A stretch of DNA of 64,000 nt from NCBI GenBank assembly GCA_013339765.2, contig CM023453.1, positions 34,826,926-34,890,925 on the forward strand. Direction: 5' to 3'. Positions 46,616-57,699 of this stretch are shown here, piece by piece. Position 1 is the first letter of the stretch, and each line of letters starts with the position of its first letter. A program made the position numbers and the translations under genes. The stretch is from Haemaphysalis longicornis (taxonomy: Eukaryota; Arthropoda; Arachnida; Ixodida; Ixodidae). Under the pieces are notes generated by a model. That model saw only the letters and a program-made list of their open reading frames with translations, did no database searches and was not told the origin of the DNA.

Positions 46616-47163
46616 TGTCGAGGATGCTGGCCCAGCCCAGGCGCAGCGCCAAAGCGGCGAGCGTGTGGACGACGACGGGGTTGGCGGGCCTCGAGGGCCA
46701 CAGGACTCCGGCCTCGGCCAGGGCCTCCCTCACCAGCGGCGTGTCGTCGCGCCCCGTCTCGTAGAGCTTGTCGCAGCTGCGGTAGAAGGCGGCCACCTGC
46801 TGCACCGCGCTCTGGCCCGCCCGCGGAATTTCGACGGCCCTGGTCAGCCGGGCCATGGATTCCAGAGCGTTGCGGTAGAACTGTTCGCGCACAGAGTAGT
46901 GGTGCTCCGTGCGCCAGCCGTCGCAAACGAAGCGGCCGAAGCTGTCGCACGGCGCCACCGACTCGTTGATGGAACTCCGCAGTAGTTGCGCGAACGCCTG
47001 GCAGTTCAGCGTGGTGCAGTAAGTTATGCCGTTCGATGACGTCAGGTAACTCAGCAGAGCAGCGAAGTACCGCAGGCAGGCCAACAAGCGCCACCAAGTA
47101 ATAGCACCCAACGATTTCTTGGCGTACCGCTTCTTTGGTGTTCTCTAGGGTAATGTTATCCAT
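46616..47163 (-). pseudogene. Partial M13-peptidase copy (5' exon), frameshifted
   Basis: Near-identical to codons 1 to about 181 of the M13-like gene at 53310-55277, with one substitution seen (Asp to Val in NPDVVHTL) and three insertions (g near 47065, c near 47094, gt near 47124) that break the frame soon after the start. Past ILDIE the sequence departs abruptly and reaches a stop about 30 codons later (CAAAATCGGGCGGTC region). The cgcag|ATG acceptor context is kept. Either a pseudogene, a partial gene conversion product, or a real gene damaged by uncorrected sequence; splice sites for further exons were not found. Confidence 0.75.
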
Positions 47164-47199
47164 CTGCGATAGATTGTAGAAAAAGTCTTTAGCGAACGC

Positions 47200-48980
47200 T
47201 AAGAGAAATCAAGTTCATTGTTGCCACTAAGTCCTTGGGGCAAATTCCACATTGCAGCGTGCAATTCATACTAATATATGCTCCCGCTACGGCTCACTAT
47301 CCCGTACATGCAGCTCTTGAGAAAAAGTGCATTTAAGATTCCTCACAGGAGAGACCGTAAAAAGTTGTTCAATATCATAATTTAGAGACTCAAATTGCCA
47401 TGCTCATCACTGCGGGATTCGGTTACACTGGAGTGTTCGGGAATTATTTGTGCCTCAAGAGAGTTGCAGATGTTAGGCCCCTGGGATTTAGGGCGAACAT
47501 CTTGTCACAGAACGCGAATAAAACCATGATTTCGTTCTTCGTTTATGGACCACCAGCGTTGGTTCTGCCGCATTAAAAAAAAAAGGGGGGCGGGGGGCTG
47601 TTAAATACAGATGCAGTAAAGGTATCAAGGGGTTTACGTTCGTTGACAGGATGTTTGTAGGAATCGCTGGCAGCCATCGTCTCTGCGTATCGGAGCGCCG
47701 GTGGATGGAAGACTGTGCGCCTGCGCACTCAGCACAGTAACTTTTTCGACAGAGTTTTTTTTAGCTGAAGTTTGCATGGTATCGTCCTCATCAACGGGGC
47801 CAGGCAGTGGTGGATACCTCGCACTTTGTTTGGAATGAAAGAAATAATTGTGTAATTCGGAATCGGCACATGTTAATATATACTCCCTCGCTTGAGTTCA
47901 GCCGCATCGGCAATGGTATTATACATCCCTAGCTGCTTGCTGTGGTATTGCCCATGATCCCCCTCCTCGCGCTTGGGGCACTCTGCGAAACTACTGGGCA
48001 AGTACGGTTTCTGCAGAAATGATTTCATCTCGAACCAAGACTGCGACCAATCTCGTCGAAATAGGAAATTGACGTTTCTCTGTGAAATCTTGGCGGAGCG
48101 CGAGTTCTCAGGGGAGATTACGTTCTCAGGGATCACGAATACGGCACGTGTACTCTTGACGTACAAGAAAACCAAACGGGTAGTGGAACAAAATTTCACT
48201 CCTACGGTAGGGATAAAATGGAGTGGAGGATTCAACAACGATACGGTTCATATCGCAAATGTAACTTGAGTCTATTAAAGCGCATATATGATTTATTTTT
48301 AAATTGCCACAGTACGCCTCAGGCTCCGATGCCAAACATTGTGGACGTGTGGTGGAAGAGCACCGCTAAAGATGTTACGCTGGTCACGTGGGGCTCCAAG
48401 GGGCCCGGCTGGAAGGACAGGAGAAAGGGTTTCGTGCTATGACTCACTCTGTAAATACGTGCTGTAAATACACTTTCTCCTTTAAGTTTTCCGCATCGCT
48501 GTTATACAATGTAAAGAGTACCACGGGTAGAACGTCATTTCACCAGCCCCTAAGCGAAACCACCTCAAGAGACAGAAGGCGGAAAGGGGCGAGGATTTTG
48601 CAAGGTGAACACCCGCGGCGTCGGCAGCGATATCGCACAGGTTGCGTTCACCAAGTCCTCCTTGAAGCTAAATGAGCGCCTGGAGACCGGCATCAGGGAA
48701 ACTGATGGGGGAGACCTGCCCGAGGTTCAGGAGACGGGATGACCGAAGGTGGCCGGGATCGAATGCGAACGGGGCTTTGATAATTATCTATGATGATGTT
48801 TTTTAGGCATGAACCTATTCAGGGGATCGGCCAGTCATCAGTGGCTGATAAAAATCTTGAGGCATTCTTTTTCTTCTGGGAGCCATGGCGTTTCGCACAC
48901 GCAGCATTGCTTGAGGCGGTTCATCAGAGATATCGAGTTTTAACTTACCGTGTGTACCTTATCACCGTGTGTACCGTAAG
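47200..48980. other. Diverged M13 flank, otherwise no gene recognised
   Basis: 47190-47260 still aligns weakly with 55305-55360 (shared agagaaatcaag and cacattgcagcgt). Beyond that I see only low-level similarity near 47450 to the sequence left of 56280 and nothing recognisable up to the hairpin at 48985. Confidence 0.4.
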
Positions 48981-48984
48981 TATC

Positions 48985-49167
48985 AGGCAGTTTTAGCATA
49001 TCGTTACCGTGTTTACGTTACCGTTTACTGTGTTTGCGGGAGTAGACTGCACAGCGCGAGAGTTACCGCGAACGGTAACTTACCGGCACAGGCTTCACCG
49101 TCGCCAGCGCTTCCGGTAACACGGGAAACGGTAACGTAAACACGGTAACGATATGCTAAAACTGCCT
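48985..49167. mobile_element. Small inverted-repeat element, 42-bp perfect arms
   Basis: aggcagttttagcatatcgt...accgttt (48985-49026) is an exact inverse of 49126-49167. The loop of about 100 bp carries further gttaccg/cggtaac pairs. The whole can fold into a long hairpin. Confidence 0.85.
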
Positions 49168-49302
49168 ATCGACTGCGCATGCGCGCGCAACACGGCGAGG
49201 AGGGCCGCCCCTCACCGAAACGAATGCGCAGTCACGGCGAGGGTGGGGGCCGCCCATCATCGGAACTAAGCCACCCTACCGGAACGAATGCACACGTGCC
49301 CG

Positions 49303-49380
49303 GTCGGGTCCCGGTACGTACGGTACACATGGTATGCTAAAGCTCGTTACCGTACCTCTTCTGTAGTACCGGGACCCGAC
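49303..49380. repeat. Second hairpin of the same style
   Basis: gtcgggtcccggtac (49303-49317) and gtaccgggacccgac (49366-49380) are perfect inverses; tgcgcatgcgcgcg follows both this and the 42-bp hairpin, and gtcccggtactgcggaaacg recurs at 49511. Confidence 0.8.
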
Positions 49381-50339
49381 TGCGCATGCGCGCGCGGGCA
49401 CGGCGAAGCGGGCACCCCTAAGCAGAATGGAACCGTGGGCACGGCGAGGCGGGCCGCCCGTCAACCGGACCTAAGCCCCCTACCGGAACGAACGCACACA
49501 TGCTTAGTGGGGTCCCGGTACTGCGGAAACGGTAAGGTAGCACGTTAAGCAGCAACTGTCTTCTGTAAACAGCCAGCGAATAACGACCAAAAAAAAGTTG
49601 TTGGTGCCTATTATTTCACAAGGAATTAAAGAAGCAACGGTGCAAGAAACTAATGTATATAGTTTGGGATTGAATTTAGTTACTTTTGTGGTGGCGGTAA
49701 AAACAAAGATAAACACAATTTTCACCCACTGCCGAGGCCCCGGTTTTGGGAATTTGAACTGTGGCCAGATAGTATTTTTTGTCCCATCACTTTTCCTTTT
49801 CATGTCTCTGGCAGACGTGCGTGCTTCTTACACGAAGACTTGCGTATGGAAACGGGCGTAATTTTGTGCACTGCAACGCGCACGGCCTTCTGTGCCCTGG
49901 TCTCTGATGAAATTGGCATATAAAGGAATAGAATGCCCCACATCTGCAGTAAAGTCTGCTCCTGCACACCGTATTCGATGTCGCCGTAAGGACCCGCGTA
50001 TATCTCCCTACGGCATGCCAAGGAAAGAGGCACACTTCACATCGCTTCGCAACGCGTCTGGGGCAAATGTTCCCACCGGGGTCCAGGCGCCGAGTGCGTC
50101 CCGCGCGCCCCCTCACACAACCGCCCCTGACCCGTATACCCCCACGCCATCTTCCGGGCGACGAGGCCCCCATGTCCATGAGGCTCGCGGACGAGGAGGG
50201 TGTAAAGAGAGATGTCCCGGCGAGGGGCGCCCAGGCGATGCGTGCATGATCTTGAACAAGGAAAAATAGCGGGGATCTGTGAAATATCCCCTTTTACACG
50301 CACAGGAACTGGTTGTGGCTGTACCAGATGTTAGTGCAG

Positions 50340-50650
50340 GTTGCAGGGAATTGAGTTCGCTGGAAAAAATCCTCAATGCCTTAACCCCATTCTCTACCAA
50401 CCAAGGAGGAATCATTCAATGGCGTCACGTACGGGCAAACACTTATTGCAACCCAACCATTCTCCACACTGGCTCTTTTGTCCAATACCCCTCGACTGTC
50501 ACTTATGTCCTTTTCCTAATACTACGTATGGGCATGGCCACACACGCCATCTTTTACCCCAATCCTTATTTTTCCCCTGAGCAGAGGGAGGGCCTTCTCT
50601 CACCACGTTGTCCGTGGCAGGGCTGCAGCCAAGGCCCAAGGGTAACTGGA
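50340..50650 (+). pseudogene. LINE 3' fragment
   Basis: Frameshifted C-terminal tail of an RNase H-bearing LINE: HTGSFVQYPS, CHLCPFPNTTYGH and EGLLSPRCPWQ keep the order of the element at 32430-33240. Confidence 0.5.
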
Positions 50651-50849
50651 CTGAAGCGAACACGTCGGCGAAAGGCTTCAACCGCCCAAACGTCGATCAA
50701 GGAAACGCGGAAAAAAATATTTCGGGCTCTTAAGTCTGCTTACGTGCGTTGAATGCAAAAGGCTGGTGACACTTATCAGCGACTCTTTGCTAGTACATTG
50801 TGATGCTGGTAGTGGTGGCCCATAAGCTGGCGCATACCCACTCAGGGGA

Positions 50850-51630
50850 AATGGCCTGTAAGATTTCTTTCCATTAAAAAGAACCAGATAAGGCAAAACA
50901 GTACAGCCGAAGAAGGATTTAGTACGTATATTGAAGAGAAAAATGGAAAAAAAGTAAGAGGAACGAGAAAGCAATATAAAGTCAGCCTGGCAGGAATCAC
51001 CTTAGCACGGCACACGATCCGTCTCCGAAATGAAGGATGGATGGCGTGACAAACATCCCCATAGCGGTGGCCTAGCTTCGCGCCCCAAAACGACAAAAGC
51101 ACTGGCAGAGTTAATGGTAGTCCAAGACGTCGCAAGGGTGCTTCCAGCAACCTTCTTCGATGATTGGAGAATAGGCGGAAAAAAAAGGAAGAAATGTTCA
51201 TCTGATTGAATTGGTGGCAGAAGTGGCACAAGGGTGAGGTTGTCAGATCGGTCGATTAAGTGGAGGCACACTACAACGAAACGAGGTCAGCGAAACTTCG
51301 CAGGAGCGAGTTTTGTAGAGGCTTCTTTTCCAGCGGAACCTGAGATGTTCGAGTTCAGGAGAAGTGTGTAGCCCGTGATCAGACGTCTTGGGCCAACAGC
51401 TAGGTATTGGCAACAACGGGCTAACAACATGCAAGCGAACGGGGGAAGCACCTCTACAATCGGCAAGGCCAATGCCGTTTTTACTAACTTATCAGAAGCT
51501 TCATCGAGGGCTAACGCGCAGTGGCCAGGCAGCCACACAAGCCTAATTGTTTGCTCCTTTCCGCTTTTTTTCTTCGCCTTATGGCGGGAATTATTTGAGC
51601 AAGCAGGCTGGCACACGCAACAATTTTTCT
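50850..51630 (-). pseudogene. I-group LINE 3' fragment, minus strand
   Basis: RNase H end IRLVWLPGHCALALDEASDK (near 51520), then CHFCHQFNQMN, LRRLGLPLTLPVLLSFWGA and a short 3' region. The same C-terminal layout as the copy at 57700-60195 (IERLGLTLSITLILSIGAS). Frameshifts present. Confidence 0.7.
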
Positions 51631-51744
51631 GTAATCACAGCTCTGCGCATCTGGTTTGCACCTGTTCCACTCATTTGCATTCACTTTTAGGTGTCATGCG
51701 GAACGCATTTCCATTCTTTAGTGTTGTGAAGCGCGCACATTGGT

Positions 51745-51790
51745 TCCTCAAATCTTCCAATGCCTGTCCAATCCCCCAAATGGGTACGTG
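51745..51790 (+). repeat. I-group LINE 3' UTR scrap
   Basis: ccaatcccccaaatgggtac resembles ccaatcccccttgtgggtac at the end of the LINE at 60130-60155. Confidence 0.5.
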
Positions 51791-52483
51791 TCCAGAAAAA
51801 ACAAACGACAACTAATTCTGCGCTGTGTTGCAACCCCCTCAGTGCTCGAGGGATACCGAGTATTGCAGAGACAGCAACTCATACTGGCGCAGGAAAGCCG
51901 TATCGAGTTGCGACAGAAAGCTGATAAATGAAGAAGAGCCAGTCTTGCGATCTTCACAGGGGGTGACATGTTGTTACGTTTTTGTTTGTAAGTTGTATCT
52001 ATGTTTTATGACGCTAAAGGCAGACATTAAATAAAAGCTGTGTCTTAGTAGAAGAGTCTAGTCTAGTGCCGTCAGACGGTACTGTAAGCATTCCATTATA
52101 TCGACGTCCACCGGCGTTCCGTAAAAAAATGTTCCTCGTCTGGCACTACCATACCTAACGTAAAGTAAGGTAATATAACATTAACATAACGAACACAAGG
52201 CAATAATTTAAAACACCAAAAACTAACCTAATCCATAAAAATTATAATTGGATTTAAAGGTGAAAAAAAAAAAAACAGGCAAAAAGCCAGCCGCAAGACG
52301 CCATCCTCGTCATGGAGGCGCTATGACGGAACCACTGCGCCGCAGCGACAGCCGGTTGGGCTATGCCAGCCTGGTCCTAAATATTCGAATGTCGTCGGAC
52401 GGCACACCATAGCCACGCCTGCAGCTCTGAGCTAGAGCGCCTTCGGGCGGCACTCCAGACACTAGGGTAAAGAAAACAGCGGA

Positions 52484-52560
52484 GGTAGCGCAGTGGTAGC
52501 TCACTGGGCTCCAACTGTGTAAAATTGGATTCACATTCCACGCGAAGAATGGGATGATTG
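52484..52560 (+). repeat. tRNA-like SINE fragment
   Basis: A-box-like tagcgcagtggtag and B-box-like ggattcacattcc at tRNA spacing, but no cloverleaf that pairs well. The rest of 51800-53300 shows nothing recognisable. Confidence 0.4.
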
Positions 52561-53309
52561 TTTACTGTTAACAGCGGCGCGGCTGTTTCTTTTAATTAAA
52601 AACGAAGGTTTGCCAGCCCAAATAGTTGCACTCACGGCTTCCGCCTTAAAAGCGACAAGGTCACATCCATTAGTTCATTTCGCAACGAGGCGAATTGAAT
52701 GAGCGTTACAAGGTCAAAATATTAACGAAACAGCAAGCTATCGGGCCAATTCTCCCAGGTCTCAAAGCCCCTTGATACACATAACACGTCGAGACAGGCA
52801 GAGAAACGTGCATTGCCGGCGTTTATTTTTGAGATCTTAAACGGGCCAGTCTTTTCCCGAAGTCAAGGACCCTGACACCTCAGTGAAGCCCGCGGTTTTA
52901 TTACTATGCACTATCTAGACATAATTCAAGCCATCTGAATTGGTAGTACTACCAAGTCACTTGGGATCAGTCCGAAACGTCCTATAGGAATACTGGATGA
53001 CATGAGATTGTGCCGAGCAATGAAGTCTCTGGAATTTATAATAGGAGTAATAATCATATATATAATTATTTATACACTGGGAAACGATTGTTTTTTTCCC
53101 TTTCGGTAGTGGAGGCATAGCGGTCCCGCATATTGAATAAAGACACCACCACTGCAGGGCAGTTCTAAAGTGATCTAGAGACGATTACCATTCGCTGATA
53201 ATGAAAACGCCACAAAATTGCGTGTCGAAACGGAGTTGGAAGAAAATTGTCATTGAAATGTTGCGACGCCTCATCCACTGCGAGCTAGCCACGAGGAGAC
53301 CGCACACCG

Positions 53310-55277
53310 TCAGGAGAGGCGGCACTTACGCTCCGGGTTGAGCTGCGTTCCCTTGACACACCGGAAGGCTTCTGAGAAGGCCTGCACGTGCCGCACTTCA
53401 GCCGAGCAAGGGTCCACATCGTCGGGTTCGGAAAGCTGTCCCGTGCACCGCATAAAGCACCAGGTGGAAAAAAAGATCTGCCTGGACGAAAACTCTGGGA
53501 ACTCTGCTAGTCGCCGCTGGTCTTCCCGTTCGGCCGCAGAAAACGCGTCGAAGAGAACGAGCAGCGCAGCAAGTTCTTCCGCCACATCGTGGCGTGGCGG
53601 CTCGGCCTGGCCGGCCACATCTGCCGCGATGCACGCAAGGAAGGCTGCCAGGGAAAGCTGGCGGGAGTGCGGGGCCTTGTCGTCGCTGTCGTTCTTGAAG
53701 CGCGCCAGCACAATGCGGGCCGAGGCGCGGGAGACGTGGCTGCCCAGGCCCCCGTACTTGACCGCCGCCGTGGCCGCCTTGTCGTAAAAGGGGTACGCGA
53801 GAGCCATGGGTACCAGAGCGATGTCCGTCACCTCGGGGGTAATCTCGAAAATGCGAGAGTGCAACAGCGTCCCTGGACTGAGGAAGCGCTTGGGAGTGCG
53901 TTCGGCCAGCTCGAACGCCCGGAGAGCTGCGAGCCAGTTGTCGACGAACACGTCGCCGAAATCACTCAGCCCCGGCAGCGGCGTCTGCTCAATTCCCGGG
54001 TTGGTTCGCGAGTAGTCTAGAACGGAGAACACGCGCTCGACTGAGCTCCAGCCATCGAGACCGGCTGCTTCGGCCGATTCCCCTCTCATCTTCTTACTGA
54101 GCGCCTCCCTCACCCCAAGCACCACCTTCTTGACGTCGCCCCGGACGCTGTCCGTGAAGGCGTAGGCGTTGTACGAAGCGAACACCACGTCTCCGAGTGC
54201 CATGTAAAGCGTCATGATGCAGATGTGTCGCCGGCCGTACGTTTCGTCGGCGCGCTTCACCGCACTGGGATTCACCAAGTCCACGCGGGCGAAGTGGGCG
54301 GCAAATCGGACCGCGTGCCACGACACAAGCAGGTGCGCGTCTCCCTCGCCCTGTGCCCTCCAGAAGTCCGCGAACGCCTCGACGTATGCAGGACTTGTGG
54401 TCTCGAATTGCACCTCTTTTCCGGTACGGAGGAAGCGAGCGATGCTGGCGTTCCATTCGGCTGGGTTCCGATGGAGAACTGCCGGTCCCAGATGCGCGTG
54501 CCCTTGCATGAAAGATGCCCTTGTTAGGTTGGTTAACGTAGCGTTCTCGAGAACCTCGATGTCGCCGTACGATACCTTCGGTCCGCTGCCACCATTATCG
54601 AAAGCATCCCGCAGACGGTTGAAGTGCTCCAGCCGCTCTAAAGGCCGCAGATTCTCACTGTGAAGGAAATAAAACATGGGCGCAGTCGTGAAAGACACGA
54701 TGGTGCGCTTGCGGCCGATCGTCTTGATGTCAATGTCGAGGATGCTGGCCCAGCCCAGGCGCAGCGCCAAAGCGGCGAGCGTGTGGACGACGTCGGGGTT
54801 GGCGGGCCTCGAGGGCCACAGGACTCCGGCCTCGGCCAGGGCCTCCCTCACCAGCGGCGTGTCGTCGCGCCCCGTCTCGTAGAGCTTGTCGCAGCTGCGG
54901 TAGAAGGCGGCCACCTGCTGCACCGCGCTCTGGCCCGCCCGCGGAATTTCGACGGCCCTGGTCAGCCGGGCCATGGATTCCAGAGCGTTGCGGTAGAACT
55001 GTTCGCGCACAGAGTAGTGGTGCTCCGTGCGCCAGCCGTCGCAAACGAAGCGGCCGAAGCTGTCGCACGGCGCCACCGACTCGTTGATGGAACTCCGCAG
55101 TAGTTGCGCGAACGCCTGGCAGTTCAGCGTGGTGCAGTAAGTTATGCCGTTCGATGACGTCAGGTAACTCAGCAGAGCAGCAAGTACCGCAGGCAGGCCA
55201 ACAAGCGCCACAAGTAATAGCACCCAACGATTTCTTGGCACCGCTTCTTTGGTGTTCTCTAGGGTAATGTTATCCAT
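53310..55277 (-). CDS. M13-family (neprilysin/ECE-like) protein without zinc site, 655 aa
   Basis: Single coding exon. Residues 1-17 cytoplasmic, 18-39 a signal-anchor helix, so type II membrane; then the M13 N-terminal domain with C48, C53, C71 and C79 in PCDSFGRFVCDGW (family PC-D-FY-Y-CG-W). Active M13 peptidases cut small peptides at the cell surface using HExxH and a downstream ExxxD. Here the aligned stretch reads KYGGLGSHVSRASARIV (from residue 507), no HExxH exists anywhere, and the ENIAD block is lost too. The C-terminal signature is kept as EAFRCVKGTQLNPERKCRLS, with the usual final W replaced. So probably a folded pseudo-peptidase. The ATG follows an acceptor-like ctatcgcag, implying a leader intron upstream. 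A perfect donor (GAGC|gtaagt, 53329) lies seven codons from the end, so a spliced alternative tail is possible. Length is slightly below the usual 700-770. Confidence 0.88.
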   Translation of the reverse strand: MDNITLENTKEAVPRNRWVLLLVALVGLPAVLAALLSYLTSSNGITYCTTLNCQAFAQLLRSSINESVAPCDSFGRFVCDGWRTEHHYSVREQFYRNALESMARLTRAVEIPRAGQSAVQQVAAFYRSCDKLYETGRDDTPLVREALAEAGVLWPSRPANPDVVHTLAALALRLGWASILDIDIKTIGRKRTIVSFTTAPMFYFLHSENLRPLERLEHFNRLRDAFDNGGSGPKVSYGDIEVLENATLTNLTRASFMQGHAHLGPAVLHRNPAEWNASIARFLRTGKEVQFETTSPAYVEAFADFWRAQGEGDAHLLVSWHAVRFAAHFARVDLVNPSAVKRADETYGRRHICIMTLYMALGDVVFASYNAYAFTDSVRGDVKKVVLGVREALSKKMRGESAEAAGLDGWSSVERVFSVLDYSRTNPGIEQTPLPGLSDFGDVFVDNWLAALRAFELAERTPKRFLSPGTLLHSRIFEITPEVTDIALVPMALAYPFYDKAATAAVKYGGLGSHVSRASARIVLARFKNDSDDKAPHSRQLSLAAFLACIAADVAGQAEPPRHDVAEELAALLVLFDAFSAAEREDQRRLAEFPEFSSRQIFFSTWCFMRCTGQLSEPDDVDPCSAEVRHVQAFSEAFRCVKGTQLNPERKCRLS

Positions 55278-55467
55278 CTGCGATAGATTGTAGAAAAAGT
55301 CTTTAGCGATCGCTAAGAGAAATCAAGTGGACTTGGGGCGAAGTCCACTTTGCAGCGTTTACGTCGGAATCTGCCCCATTGCGCCTCACTGTTTTGAGGA
55401 CAAATGTATTCGAGACTTGCCGCAGCAGATACAACTAACAGCTCGTCAATACACTTCGTTTAGAACC

Positions 55468-56229
55468 TTAAAGGAGCCATGAACACAAAATGCAAGTTTG
55501 GTTCATTCAAAAGATTGCGTCATTAGAATAATGTGGCACCACGTTTAACGAAAGTTTCGCTTAAATAAGCTATATAATTAGGAAAAAAGGGAATGGCCTT
55601 GCGACCCACTATAGCTCATTTCCCGCAACAGAACGTATGTCATACCAACCAGCTCTGCGATTGGCAGAGGCCGGCAAAAGCGGACGCAAATTTTGCAGAG
55701 CTTATAAGCTTGCCGAACGAGCTACTTGCGCTTAAATTTATCAGTAAGAATGGTGAGACAAACAGTGGAAGTTACGAAAGTACACGGAAACATAGAAGTG
55801 CCGATGCGTATATACTGCTGTTGGTACTGCGCGCCCTATGCTTTGTTTAGATGCACAGCACTGCGGGGCTTTGGGGTTGTCTCAGACGACACTGGCCGAT
55901 TGGCGCAAGCGACGGCGTCTTATGTGACCATATTTGTCGAGCGAGCAGCATGTTTCACGAAACGATTATTTTCTCCATGAACAAAAACAAGCCATGTACA
56001 AAAATAGGGTCACAAACAAATTCGGCTTGCCGCGGTGTGGTGGCGTCATCTAGGTTTACTAACAGTAAGCAAGTTCCGCTCCACATCAAGTTTAGCTGGA
56101 AGTAGCTTAAATTGATTAGTTTCGCAGTGAATAAAGAATCACTTGGTTCCGGACAAGCGCTGGGGTGACTATAGAACACGAAATCTTTCGAATAAAACAA
56201 ACTTGTATTTTGTCTTCATGGCCCTTTAA
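55468..56229 (+). mobile_element. Family A TTAA element, complete copy
   Basis: 762 bp bounded by TTAA, with imperfect terminal repeats of about 48 bp (ttaaaggagccatgaacaca / tgtcttcatggccctttaa). No open frame of note. It lies 190 bp upstream of the M13 start codon and is missing upstream of the partial M13 copy at 47163. Reference copy for the other family A pieces. Confidence 0.8.
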
Positions 56230-56932
56230 GCAATTACCCTGCTAACTACGGTAGAACTCCGCAACAGTAAACTATTTGTGATTACTTTCTACCCCAAGAG
56301 AGCTGCAGAAGTCAGGCCTGTTGGGAACTTGAGCAAATTCTTGGCGCACAACGCGATGTACGGGCACGGTTACAGAGGGGGAAACCTACCTACGTACATC
56401 AGTACGTGTCTATGCTGTAGCTCCTACACTTCTTTTAGTAGGTAGGTGTGCTCAATTCTGCCCTCAGCGAATGCTCGGCTGGCGTTTTGATCGAAGTGAC
56501 TCGTGGGCCCAAGATGACAAAGATTAGTGCTTCTACAAAACGCATGCGCACACTGCGCTAGTCTCATAAATCATTTGCATGGTATACTCTCATAATTCAT
56601 TTGCATGGTAACAGCAAGGCGACGAAAAATCGTCTGCTCCGAGAAGCCGCGCCTCGTAGCTCCGCCGTGCTTGCATGGCGTCACATCCGGGTGTTCGCTT
56701 TTGGCCACTCAGGTCTTGCTCAAAACGGACACTTTTGAAACGGACACAAAATGTACAAAAGACTAGAATAGCGCCCCAGTTCACACATCTTCGCTCCACC
56801 TTCCGCTCTTACGTGATTTTACTTCCCGCTTTAACCACGCACCACGTCCATACTGCACAGTATGGCCCGCATGATACGAAAGTGCTGGGCAGGCGCACTA
56901 TTCCAGCGAAATCAAAACTTTTCTCTGCACAG

Positions 56933-57022
56933 TCATGGTTGAGTGCGAGCTCGCAGGAGCCACGCGATATAGACTTCAGCCAAGAAGGCACACGTTGGCG
57001 CAACATTGCCGACACGGTTGGT
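56933..57022 (-). CDS. Possible last exon of second SLC22-like gene
   Basis: Acceptor ctctggacctcag|ACC, phase 0, then about 29 codons ending TGA (TNRVGNVAPTC...ARTQP). It matches the phase of the exon at 57182-57281, but the tail of this family is not conserved, so only splice context supports it. Confidence 0.25.
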   Translation of the reverse strand, partial: TNRVGNVAPTCAFLAEVYIAWLLRARTQP

Positions 57023-57181
57023 CTGAGGTCCAGAGTATAGCAATAAGAGTACAGAATATAACAACGCGGCTCATATGCAAGCACATCTTCTGTCTACATA
57101 AAACCAATTTGTATTCTCTAGCTAATAACTACCAAGGACAAAACGCCATTTAAGCCCCTGAGAATCGCAGGTATACGTTAC

Positions 57182-57281
57182 CTGCATAGACGGTGGGCGG
57201 GGAAGTGTGGGCAGAATTGGCAGCGAGAATACCATCGCTGCCGCCAGCGATGTCGCTCCAAGTACCGCCGACGGGAAGACG
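57182..57281 (-). CDS. Second SLC22-like gene: TM12 exon
   Basis: 100 bp, acceptor cccgcaccctggcag|C, donor ATGCAG|gtaacg. Encodes VFPSAVLGATSLAAAMVFSL then PILPTLPRPPSMQ. This fits the last helix and following motif of SLC22 carriers (LP..LGG-SL-AG----LPET---PLPET), with the LPET glutamate changed. Upstream exons would lie to the right, beyond the LINE copies. Could instead be a lone relic exon. Confidence 0.5.
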
Positions 57282-57699
57282 CTGCCAGGGTGCGGGAAAC
57301 ACGTCACAGTTCGCCGATTTCTTCTTGGAGATGGGGGTGAGTCCGGAGGTGGCCATCATAGGCGACAGATCCGAAGCGTGGGTGACAGGGCGACTGAAGG
57401 CAGCGGGTGTGGGTGGTGCCAGACGATATGGCCAGCGGGTGGTGGGAGAACCGAATTCCGAACGTGTGCGGGGCGTTCAGAGAAACCTTCTTCTTCTTCT
57501 TCTTCTTCTTCTTCGCTGCGCAGGGTTCAAGGTTTCAAGCATCCTGCATTTTCTCCAGGTGGACTATAATGATGATTTCTAAAACAGAAGGCATGGCTGT
57601 TCGGTAAACATGTAGCCAACAATCTGACGGAGGCCTTGTCCATCACACGTTCTGCGGCGCCGGGGGCTTGATGGCGTGACTGTTGGTTGCTATTAAATT

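Noticed and set aside
47973..48269. 98-codon plus-strand frame
   Set aside because: No recognisable domain, no conserved splice context; cannot be told from chance.
53338..55103. Many plus-strand open frames opposite the M13 gene
   Set aside because: Shadow frames of a GC-rich coding exon; no domain content.
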